Source: an uncultured Bacillota bacterium
GTDB taxonomy: Bacteria > Bacillota_I > Bacilli_A > Erysipelotrichales > Erysipelotrichaceae
Assembly: GCA_949287785.1 (NCBI GenBank)
Contig: CASEHR010000149.1
Coordinates: 1 to 8,572 of the forward strand
Reading direction: 5' to 3'
DNA length: 8,572 nt
In this document: piece by piece, positions 1-5,371 of the stretch
How the letters are laid out: each line of letters opens with the position of its first letter
How positions within the stretch are numbered: the stretch's first letter is position 1
The notes under the pieces: model-generated
Told to the model about the DNA's origin: nothing
The model's input: the letters and a program-made list of their open reading frames with translations, nothing else
Databases searched by the model: none
Position numbers and translations under genes: made by a program

Positions 1-1423
1 GTAAGAGTTTCTCCAAAGGAGTCGTCTTTAAAGCTTCCTTCCATCCTTCGATCATCCGCGCAAAACTGTCCAGGGTGTTCTTATTTTTGGGGTAGTCACC
101 GTTTTTGATGACCTCATACATGGTCGTCCCGTTGGCTTTGGCGATCTCTAAAATGTTGTCGATCGTCTTTTGTCCGATACCGCGTCTTGGTGAATTGATG
201 ACTCTTACAAAAGCCAGATCATCACCGGTCACGATCAATCGGAGATATGAGAGGATATCCTTGATCTCCGCCCTTTCATAGAAACGGATGCCGCCAAAGA
301 CCCGGTAAGGGATCTTAGCTTCGACCAGGACTTTTTCAAGTGCCCGTGACAGATAGTTGGAGCGGTACAAGACAGCGATCTCATGATACGGTGTCCCGTT
401 TTCATACTGTTTTTCGATCTCTTGTCTGACATAATAGGCTTCATATTCCTCATTCATCAGGGTATTGTGGGTGATCCTGGGACCACCATCCCTTGATGTA
501 TAAAGATCCTTTTCAAGACGCATCTTGTTGTTTTTGATAACGCTGTTGGCACCGCTCAAGATATTGTTGGTGCTGCGATAATTCTCGTTGAGGACGATCG
601 TTTTGGTATCTTTGTAATCCTTAGCGAAATTGATGATGATATTCACATCAGCTCCGCGCCAGGTATAGATCGTCTGATCGGGATCCCCGACAACATAGAT
701 GTGATCGTGGAATGACGATAACTGCCTTATGAGCTTGTATTGCTGACGATCGATATCCTGGAATTCATCAACGTGGATATAGGCAAAGTGTCTGGCCCAT
801 TTCTTTTTGATCTCAGCGTTTTTGTCAAAAAGATCGACAGTCCAAAGGATCAGATCATCGAAATCAAGGGCATACATATCCTTCTGCCGCTTTAGATAAT
901 AGTCGTAGATCTTGACTTTAGTCTCGTTGATCGGTACCCCATAAGTCATCTCGCCGGCCTTGATCGGATCGATCCCGGCACACTTCATATTCCCGATGTA
1001 ATCGAGCATACGCCCATAACTCAGATCTCTTTTATCGATCCCCTGTTCTTTGTATGCTTCCTTTAAGATAGCCTGCTGATCAGCCTGATCGATGATCGTA
1101 AAATTGCGTGGATAGTTGAAATAACCGATATCTTCACGCAGGATCCGCACACAGAGCGAGTGGATCGTCGATACCCAGACGGTATTTGCGACTCCTCCGA
1201 GCATCTCATTGATCCTCGTCTTCATCTCAGCGGCGGCTTTATTGGTAAAAGTGATCGCCAGGATACGACTGGGGTCAACGTGCAACTTGTCGATGAGGTA
1301 GACGATACGCATCGTCAGGACGCGTGTCTTACCGCTTCCCGCACCGGCGATGACCCGGATATGATCTTCATCGGCGATCACTGCTTCTTTTTGATTTTCA
1401 TTTAAACTGGAGAACTTTATCAT
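1..1423 (-). CDS. pcrA: UvrD/PcrA-type superfamily 1 DNA helicase, C-terminus cut by window edge
   Basis: This is an ATP-dependent 3'-5' DNA helicase of the UvrD/Rep/PcrA family, acting in the cytoplasm in repair and replication restart. About 474 codons are present out of the roughly 730 usual for PcrA; the rest lies left of base 1. Reading from ATG 1423-1421, the motifs are: Q motif LNENQKEAV (residues 7-15), Walker A GAGSGKT (27-33), motif Ia ITFTNKAAAEMK (57-68), motif Ib STIHS (85-89), Walker B DEFQD (219-223), motif III GDPDQTIY plus WRG (246-257), then LNENYRS, and FYERAEIKD near residue 380. Motifs V and VI would be outside the window. The gene follows the HAAS-DUF4097 gene by 24 bp on the same strand, but it has its own promoter candidate directly before the ATG. 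No Shine-Dalgarno sequence lies at a normal distance: GGGGA is only 1-2 nt from the ATG. UvrD rather than PcrA is the alternative name; the family is certain. Confidence 0.95.
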   Translation of the reverse strand, partial: MIKFSSLNENQKEAVIADEDHIRVIAGAGSGKTRVLTMRIVYLIDKLHVDPSRILAITFTNKAAAEMKTRINEMLGGVANTVWVSTIHSLCVRILREDIGYFNYPRNFTIIDQADQQAILKEAYKEQGIDKRDLSYGRMLDYIGNMKCAGIDPIKAGEMTYGVPINETKVKIYDYYLKRQKDMYALDFDDLILWTVDLFDKNAEIKKKWARHFAYIHVDEFQDIDRQQYKLIRQLSSFHDHIYVVGDPDQTIYTWRGADVNIIINFAKDYKDTKTIVLNENYRSTNNILSGANSVIKNNKMRLEKDLYTSRDGGPRITHNTLMNEEYEAYYVRQEIEKQYENGTPYHEIAVLYRSNYLSRALEKVLVEAKIPYRVFGGIRFYERAEIKDILSYLRLIVTGDDLAFVRVINSPRRGIGQKTIDNILEIAKANGTTMYEVIKNGDYPKNKNTLDSFARMIEGWKEALKTTPLEKLL

Positions 1424-1430
1424 GTCCCCA

Positions 1431-1460
1431 ATTATAACAAGTAAACCCTAATTATGGAAA
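1431..1460 (-). promoter_or_regulatory. Extended -10 promoter candidate for the helicase gene, possibly leaderless
   Basis: On the minus strand TATAAT (1436-1431) is preceded by TG plus one base (1439-1437), giving TGTTATAAT, an extended -10 box. A weak -35, TTTCCA (1460-1455), matches 4 of 6 with an 18-bp spacer and overlaps the 3' end of the HAAS-DUF4097 gene. Only 7 nt (TGGGGAC) separate the -10 from the ATG, so transcription would begin at or next to the A of the start codon. This is an inference from sequence and spacing. Confidence 0.5.
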
Positions 1461-2347
1461 TGATATTCGATCTGACCGGTCACTGCCTCCATCTTCAGCC
1501 GACGCGTGTCTTTTAAGCTCTGACGCAGTTTGTAGTTTTCAAACAGGTGATCATAATAAACGGCATAATCTTCTTCATTGCCCAAAATATCGATCGAACT
1601 GTTCCCCGATACATTCTCTACTTTGATAAAGTCATAAGTCAGGTCATTAAGTTCGATATCACCCGATACCGATTCGACCTTGATCTCCTGACCACGGGTA
1701 TCGGTGATGCTGATCTCACCGCTTGTCGACTGGACTTTGAGGCTTCTGATCGTAGACTCTTCAAGATCGATGTCACCGGACAGCGTCTCGACCTTGACGA
1801 AACTTCCCTCAAGATCACTGATCTTGATATCACCGGACAGAGCTTCGACCTTCATCTCACCTTTATAAGTCCGTGGCAAGATCAGTTCGACCTCATTTGA
1901 CTCACCTTTGCTGAAGAAGATGAATTTCGGTCCGTTGTCGGTGATCTTCAGCTCATCACCCTTATTTACGATCGAATAACGTCCGTCTTTTTTACGATCA
2001 TAGATAAAGTAAAGACGTTCATCATCACCTCTTTTGACCGTGATATCATCGGCATTCAATGAGATCTTGACCATGATGATATCCTTCCCGTCCGTACTGT
2101 AGACCTGTTTATCATCATCATCATATATCTCTTCATCGTGCTTTTCCTCTTTGTATTCTTTACCTTTAAGAACAAGAGCGATCTCCTTTGGTGAATCAAG
2201 ATGGCTGATGATCATCTCTTCATCCATCCCATTCTCCTTACGGTCTTCGATCATCTCATCAAAGTAAGCGATGACCTCATCGATATCATCTACTTCACAA
2301 TTGTTCAATTCCCTTTTAAGTTCATCCAAAAACATTTCTTTATTCAT
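1448..2347 (-). CDS. HAAS (DUF1700-like) domain fused to DUF4097 beta-solenoid, no membrane segment
   Basis: A 299-aa protein with three parts. Residues 1-61 form a helical domain resembling HAAS/DUF1700, with pattern FLDELKRELN...EVIAYFDEMIEDR...SPKEIA. Residues 62-81 are a highly acidic linker ending in DDDDK. Residues 88-299 are beta-rich and match the DUF4097 (putative adhesin, YvlB/LiaG-like) type, with a strict 19-residue repeat carrying SGDI or SGEI at 171, 190, 209 and 228, and SGNS at 247. HAAS proteins are commonly encoded next to PadR regulators, and that is the arrangement here: the ATG overlaps the padR stop as ATGA (4 bp), with AAAGGGG (2363-2357) 9 nt upstream. Unusually there is no hydrophobic stretch long enough to span a membrane and no signal peptide, so the protein should be cytoplasmic. 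A role as partner or sensor for the PadR protein is inference; the ligand is unknown. Confidence 0.85.
   Translation of the reverse strand: MNKEMFLDELKRELNNCEVDDIDEVIAYFDEMIEDRKENGMDEEMIISHLDSPKEIALVLKGKEYKEEKHDEEIYDDDDKQVYSTDGKDIIMVKISLNADDITVKRGDDERLYFIYDRKKDGRYSIVNKGDELKITDNGPKFIFFSKGESNEVELILPRTYKGEMKVEALSGDIKISDLEGSFVKVETLSGDIDLEESTIRSLKVQSTSGEISITDTRGQEIKVESVSGDIELNDLTYDFIKVENVSGNSSIDILGNEEDYAVYYDHLFENYKLRQSLKDTRRLKMEAVTGQIEYHFHN
1568..1852 (-). repeat. Five 57-bp (19-aa) tandem repeats in the DUF4097 region
   Basis: Residues 166-260 consist of five consecutive units of exactly 19 residues starting KVEALSGDI, KVETLSGDI, KVQSTSGEI, KVESVSGDI and KVENVSGNS. Unit starts are residues 166, 185, 204, 223 and 242; the last unit decays after about 11 residues. 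The spacing is invariant, as expected when each unit is one coil of a beta-solenoid. At DNA level the units share the plus-strand text tcaccgga and tcgacctt but are diverged, so this is an old protein repeat rather than a recent DNA duplication. Confidence 0.8.
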
Positions 2348-2658
2348 CTCTTTGTACCCCTTTCGATATATCGGTAGATCTTTAGAAGATCCTTGAAATC
2401 ACAGACATAATCTAAGATCTTCTGATAGCCGGTCTCCGTCAGCCTGTAGAACTTGCGAAGCCGCCCGTTGGCTTCTTCACTGTAAGTCGTAAGATATTCC
2501 CCTTTTTCCAGACGCCGCAGGATCGGATATAAAGTCGACTCGGATATGTCGACGACATCCTTAAGATCTTTGACGATCTTATAACCATATGACGGTCCTT
2601 CGATCAAAGAGGCCAGGACACATACATCCAATGATCCTTTTTTTAATTGTGCATCCAT
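2344..2658 (-). CDS. PadR-family winged-helix transcriptional regulator
   Basis: A 104-aa DNA-binding protein of the PadR family, normal length for the short (PadR-s1-like) class. Typical features: LASLIEGPSYGYKIVKDL (residues 15-32), recognition helix region ISESTLYPILRRLE (38-51), wing with NGRLRKFYRLTETGYQ (64-79), and a short C-terminal helix (about 80-100) that in this family mediates dimerisation. The start is set by a strong AGGAGG (2670-2665) 6 nt before ATG 2658. PadR proteins are usually repressors, often of their own operon and an adjacent membrane or envelope gene. Here the gene heads the minus-strand operon, overlaps the HAAS-DUF4097 gene by 4 bp and faces a divergent operon across 91 bp. 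Autoregulation through the palindrome in its promoter is inferred. The inducer is unknown. Confidence 0.93.
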   Translation of the reverse strand: MDAQLKKGSLDVCVLASLIEGPSYGYKIVKDLKDVVDISESTLYPILRRLEKGEYLTTYSEEANGRLRKFYRLTETGYQKILDYVCDFKDLLKIYRYIERGTKR

Positions 2659-2664
2659 TTAATA

Positions 2665-2670
2665 CCTCCT
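2665..2670 (-). promoter_or_regulatory. Ribosome binding site of the PadR gene
   Basis: Minus-strand AGGAGG lies 6 nt (TATTAA) upstream of ATG 2658-2656. It fixes the padR start and shows that this organism uses canonical ribosome sites, which makes their absence before the helicase and methyltransferase genes meaningful. Confidence 0.85.
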
Positions 2671-2680
2671 TATGTCTTAT

Positions 2681-2709
2681 ACTATATAACGCATAATATT
2701 ATGTGTCAA
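2681..2709 (-). promoter_or_regulatory. Sigma-A-type promoter of the PadR operon
   Basis: On the minus strand a perfect -35 TTGACA (2709-2704), a 17-bp spacer and -10 TATAGT (2686-2681, 5 of 6). The predicted start near 2674 would leave a leader of about 15 nt containing AGGAGG. This is the best-matching promoter in the window, and its spacer holds a palindrome, as expected for a repressed promoter. Confidence 0.8.
2689..2706. promoter_or_regulatory. Palindromic candidate operator for the PadR regulator
   Basis: CATAATATTATG (2692-2703) is a perfect 12-bp palindrome. Skipping one mismatched pair (2691/2704) it extends to AC...GT, for 17 of 18 symmetric half-positions being covered except that pair. 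It occupies most of the spacer of the padR promoter and reaches into its -35 box. Binding there should block padR transcription and might also affect the divergent methyltransferase promoter about 10 bp away. PadR operators are generally A+T-rich dyads; the assignment to this PadR is inference. Confidence 0.55.
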
Positions 2710-2713
2710 CTAG

Positions 2714-2743
2714 ATTCGTGAACTTTCTGCATTGTGGTATAAT
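2714..2743 (+). promoter_or_regulatory. Extended -10 promoter of the methyltransferase operon, predicted leaderless
   Basis: TGGTATAAT (2735-2743) is a perfect extended -10 box. The -35 region around 2714-2720 (ATTCGTG) is poor, as is common with extended -10 promoters. The -10 ends 6 nt (CTATCT) before ATG 2750, which places the expected transcription start on the A of that ATG. No purine-rich ribosome site lies anywhere in the upstream 30 bases. The promoter is back-to-back with the padR promoter. Confidence 0.6.
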
Positions 2744-2749
2744 CTATCT

Positions 2750-3607
2750 ATGATATTAAGTAAAGGTTGCGAAGATTACATCTTATTGGATGCCGGCGAT
2801 GAAGAAAAGCTCGAAAGTTACGGCGGCATCGTTTTGCGCCGTCCTGATCCGATGGCGATATGGCCGAAGCTGAAACCCGAACTATGGCATAAGGCTGACG
2901 GTTATTACCACCGTTCCGATAAAGGCGGCGGTTATTGGAAATTCTATAAAGATCTGCCGGAATACTGGACGATCAGATATGAAGATCTGACCTTCAAGGT
3001 ATCACCGACTAATTTCAAACACACCGGTCTTTTTATGGAACAGGCAGCCAATTGGGCTTATATCAGAGAAAAGATCGAAAACAACAAAGACAAAGAGATC
3101 AGGATCCTGAATCTCTTTGCCTATACAGGTGCTGCGACAATGGCTGCCAGCGTCGCCGGTGCCAAGGAAGTCGTACACGTCGACGCCGCCAAAGGCATGA
3201 TCGCATGGGCTAAAGATAATATGCATCTGTCAGGCTTAGATGATCACTATATCCGTTTTATGGTCGACGACTGTATCAAATTCATTCAAAAAGAGATCCG
3301 TCGGGGAAGAAAGTATCATGGCATCATCATGGATCCGCCATCATACGGTCGAGGTCCAAACGGTGAAATGTTCCAGTTCAAAGACCAGATCAATACATTA
3401 GTGTCCCTGTGCCGCGAATTATTGGCCGATGATTATCTGTTTATGATCATCAACTCTTATACGACCGGGTATTCCAGTACCGTCATAAGTAATCTCGTCC
3501 GGTCTTATTTCCGCGATGCAAAGATCGTGTCGGATGAGCTCGGCATCATGATCAAAGATACCGCTTATGTCTTGCCGTGTGGTTTAACGACCAGGATCGA
3601 AAGATGA
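2750..3607 (+). CDS. Class I SAM-dependent methyltransferase, RlmI/RlmK-like (probable rRNA methylase)
   Basis: A 285-aa SAM-dependent methyltransferase of the Rossmann type. The SAM-binding motif LNLFAYTGAAT is at residues 120-130, the acidic post-motif VHVDAAKGM at 142-150, a further acidic site VDDCIKF near 172-178, and the catalytic DPPSYGRG at 195-202. The DPPSY motif with this N-terminal layout fits the COG1092/Methyltrans_SAM group, which contains RlmI (23S rRNA cytosine-C5) and RlmK. The N-terminal PUA domain of RlmI is not evident; about 85 residues of another beta-rich region precede the domain. I use ATG 2750 because the -10 box ends 6 nt before it. An in-frame TTG at 2732 lies inside that promoter and lacks a ribosome site. 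The stop overlaps the start of the pseudouridine synthase gene (ATGA), which supports a joint RNA-modification role. The exact target base is unknown. Confidence 0.88.
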   Translation: MILSKGCEDYILLDAGDEEKLESYGGIVLRRPDPMAIWPKLKPELWHKADGYYHRSDKGGGYWKFYKDLPEYWTIRYEDLTFKVSPTNFKHTGLFMEQAANWAYIREKIENNKDKEIRILNLFAYTGAATMAASVAGAKEVVHVDAAKGMIAWAKDNMHLSGLDDHYIRFMVDDCIKFIQKEIRRGRKYHGIIMDPPSYGRGPNGEMFQFKDQINTLVSLCRELLADDYLFMIINSYTTGYSSTVISNLVRSYFRDAKIVSDELGIMIKDTAYVLPCGLTTRIER

Positions 3608-4269
3608 TCGACATCTTGTACGAGGACAATCATCTATTGGTCGTCGAAAAGCCCTGCAACATACCTGTACAGGCAGACAGTTCTAAAGACGATGACCTCT
3701 TGTCCTTATTGAAAGCCTATATCAAAGACAAATACCAGAAACCCGGCAATGTCTACCTCGGGCTGGTCCATCGTTTAGACCGGCCGGTCGGCGGGGTGAT
3801 GGTCTTTGCCAGGACATCAAAAGCCGCCAGCCGTCTTTCGAAAATGATCGCTGCCCATGAATTTGAAAAGATCTACTTAGCCTGTGTCAAAGATAACGGT
3901 CTGAAAGACAGTGACCGCTTCGTAGATCATCTTATAAAAGATCCGAAGACCAATATGGTACATGTCGATCCCAAAGGCAAGGAAGCGATCCTTGATTATG
4001 AAGTCATGCAGAGAAAGGGAGATCTGGCTTTAGTGAAGATCAAACTGAAGACCGGTCGTTCCCACCAGATCAGAGTGCAGTTCGCTTCCCGTAAACACCC
4101 ATTATACGGCGACCATCGCTACGATCCTGAATGCATTAAAAATACGCAGATCGCCCTCTGGTCCCATAAGCTGTGTTTCAGACATCCCGTCAGTAATGAA
4201 GAACTGGTCTTCACCAGTTTTCCGCATAACAGACCGTTTGACCGGTTCAAGGAGGCATTAAATGAGTGA
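3604..4269 (+). CDS. RluA/RluD-family pseudouridine synthase without S4 domain
   Basis: A 221-aa enzyme converting uridine to pseudouridine in RNA. The catalytic motif is HRLDRPVGG (residues 56-64) with the nucleophilic Asp59. The conserved C-terminal motif TGRSHQIRVQF is at 150-160, followed by HPLYGDHRY. The usual form of the first motif is HRLDxxTSG; here the last part reads PVGG, a variant I associate with a Bacillota subgroup. The N-terminal S4 RNA-binding domain seen in RluD is absent, as in RluA-like short forms. The start is ATG 3604, which overlaps the methyltransferase TGA by 4 bp and has AGGA (3593-3596) 7 nt upstream. An upstream in-frame ATG at 3577 would overlap the methyltransferase by 31 bp with no advantage. 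The 3' end overlaps the next gene by 8 bp. The target (rRNA or tRNA) cannot be told from sequence. Confidence 0.9.
   Translation: MIDILYEDNHLLVVEKPCNIPVQADSSKDDDLLSLLKAYIKDKYQKPGNVYLGLVHRLDRPVGGVMVFARTSKAASRLSKMIAAHEFEKIYLACVKDNGLKDSDRFVDHLIKDPKTNMVHVDPKGKEAILDYEVMQRKGDLALVKIKLKTGRSHQIRVQFASRKHPLYGDHRYDPECIKNTQIALWSHKLCFRHPVSNEELVFTSFPHNRPFDRFKEALNE
4250..4255 (+). promoter_or_regulatory. Ribosome binding site of the VanY-like gene
   Basis: AGGAGG, 6 nt (CATTAA) before ATG 4262, is embedded in the last codons of the pseudouridine synthase gene. It fixes the start and indicates strong independent initiation even though the two genes overlap by 8 bp. Confidence 0.85.
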
Positions 4270-5371
4270 TGTTGTAAAGAAAAAGAAGATCAAAAGGGCT
4301 CTCAATAGACGTTTTCTCGCCTTATTGTGCATCATCCTTTTAGCCATCATCTCTTTATTCAAGATCCCGGATTTTATCACGACCAGAGCTTTGGAAGACC
4401 TCGGTTTTTCAAGTGGAGCGATCAGGGCGATCAAACACAAGAACCTCGACCGTCAATTGATCGATGGCCAATACTATTCGGCATATCTTGATCAGGAAGT
4501 CCAGAAAGACAGTTTCAAAAGCGAATATCTGGAACTTTATGTCTGGGAAGAAAGTCTTGGTGATGATGATTTTCTATTGTATGACCGCCTGGTTGAAAAG
4601 GGCTACAGCGAAGATGCGGTCATCAATCTTTTCAAAGAACTCAACTTCAATGAACTGACACCGCTTCTGGTCTACGATAATCTCGACAGTACAGCCAATT
4701 ATATCGCTGACTGTATCAAAAACCGGGCAACGAATATCAACGGTTATTTTCATCTCGATGGTGACTACCTCCATCCTTATACCCAGATCGCCGATGCACC
4801 GAACTTGAATGAAGATACAGTCCTTGTCACACCTAAGTACAGTCTAAACGATTATATCCCACAAAAACTCGTTCCTCTTTCAGTTGAATATGCAGCAGAT
4901 GGCGTTGAATTAGCTAACAGTGCCTACAGTGCATTTATTACGATGTCGGATGCGATGAATGAAAGCGATCTGTATATCTATGCCGTAACCGGCTATCGAA
5001 GCTACACCGACCAGCAAGCCTTATACGACAGCTATGGATCGCAAGAAGAAGCTGATGCCAATACACCAAGACCCGGCCACTCCGAGACCCAGACCGGCTT
5101 AAGTGTCGTCGTCGTCGACAGTGCCAATGAATCGTTAGCCAATTTTGTGAATACGTCCGAGTATACCTGGCTTAAAGATCATGCCCACGAGTACGGTTTT
5201 ATCATCCGCTATCCGGAAGGCAAGTCATCGATCACCGGTTATGAATTCACTCCTTATCAATTGCGCTATGTCGGCACCGATGTCGCTGCTTCCGTCTATG
5301 AAAGCGGTCTGACATATGAAGAATACTATCTTCTTTATCTGAATGACAATGGAAGCGGAAATCAGGATTAA
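4262..5371 (+). CDS. Membrane-anchored VanY/M15B D,D-carboxypeptidase-like protein, predicted catalytically dead
   Basis: A 369-aa protein with a positively charged N-terminus (KKKKIKRALNRR) and one hydrophobic helix (about 18-33), so most of it should lie outside the membrane. Residues 40-135 are helical and contain two similar motifs, LEDLGFSSGAI (44-54) and LVEKGYSEDAV (110-120). Residues about 185-345 match the VanY/M15B fold: GYRSYTDQQALYDSY (244-258), RPGHSETQTGL (270-280), HEYGFIIRYPEGK (309-321), ITGYEF (324-329), LRYVG (334-338). Active members carry SxHxxGxAxD and EPWHxRYVG, supplying His, Asp and His zinc ligands plus a catalytic Glu. Here these positions are Thr276, Val283, Gln333 and Thr330. 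The fold-defining residues are kept, including Arg246, but the metal site is gone. The gene is intact, in a tight operon and has an excellent ribosome site, so it is probably a functional pseudoenzyme (peptidoglycan binding or a regulator of another enzyme) rather than decay. That role is inference. Confidence 0.88.
   Translation: MSDVVKKKKIKRALNRRFLALLCIILLAIISLFKIPDFITTRALEDLGFSSGAIRAIKHKNLDRQLIDGQYYSAYLDQEVQKDSFKSEYLELYVWEESLGDDDFLLYDRLVEKGYSEDAVINLFKELNFNELTPLLVYDNLDSTANYIADCIKNRATNINGYFHLDGDYLHPYTQIADAPNLNEDTVLVTPKYSLNDYIPQKLVPLSVEYAADGVELANSAYSAFITMSDAMNESDLYIYAVTGYRSYTDQQALYDSYGSQEEADANTPRPGHSETQTGLSVVVVDSANESLANFVNTSEYTWLKDHAHEYGFIIRYPEGKSSITGYEFTPYQLRYVGTDVAASVYESGLTYEEYYLLYLNDNGSGNQD

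Noticed and set aside
1160..1405. 81-aa plus-strand open frame
   Set aside because: Antisense to the Walker A to motif Ib region of the helicase, which is clearly coding on the minus strand.
1547..1900. 117-aa plus-strand open frame
   Set aside because: It is antisense to the repeat region of the HAAS-DUF4097 gene; its repeated look (DLDITGQSFDL and similar) mirrors the solenoid repeat. No ribosome site and no recognisable protein.
2732..2749. TTG 2732 as start of the methyltransferase
   Set aside because: It lies inside the extended -10 box and has no ribosome site; ATG 2750 fits the predicted transcription start exactly.
3577..3603. ATG 3577 as start of the pseudouridine synthase
   Set aside because: It would overlap the methyltransferase by 31 bp, adds nine residues without family similarity, and ATG 3604 has AGGA 7 nt upstream and an ATGA overlap.
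4262..5371. Annotating this as an active D-alanyl-D-alanine carboxypeptidase
   Set aside because: The metal ligands and catalytic Glu are all substituted; similarity to the family is in the fold only.
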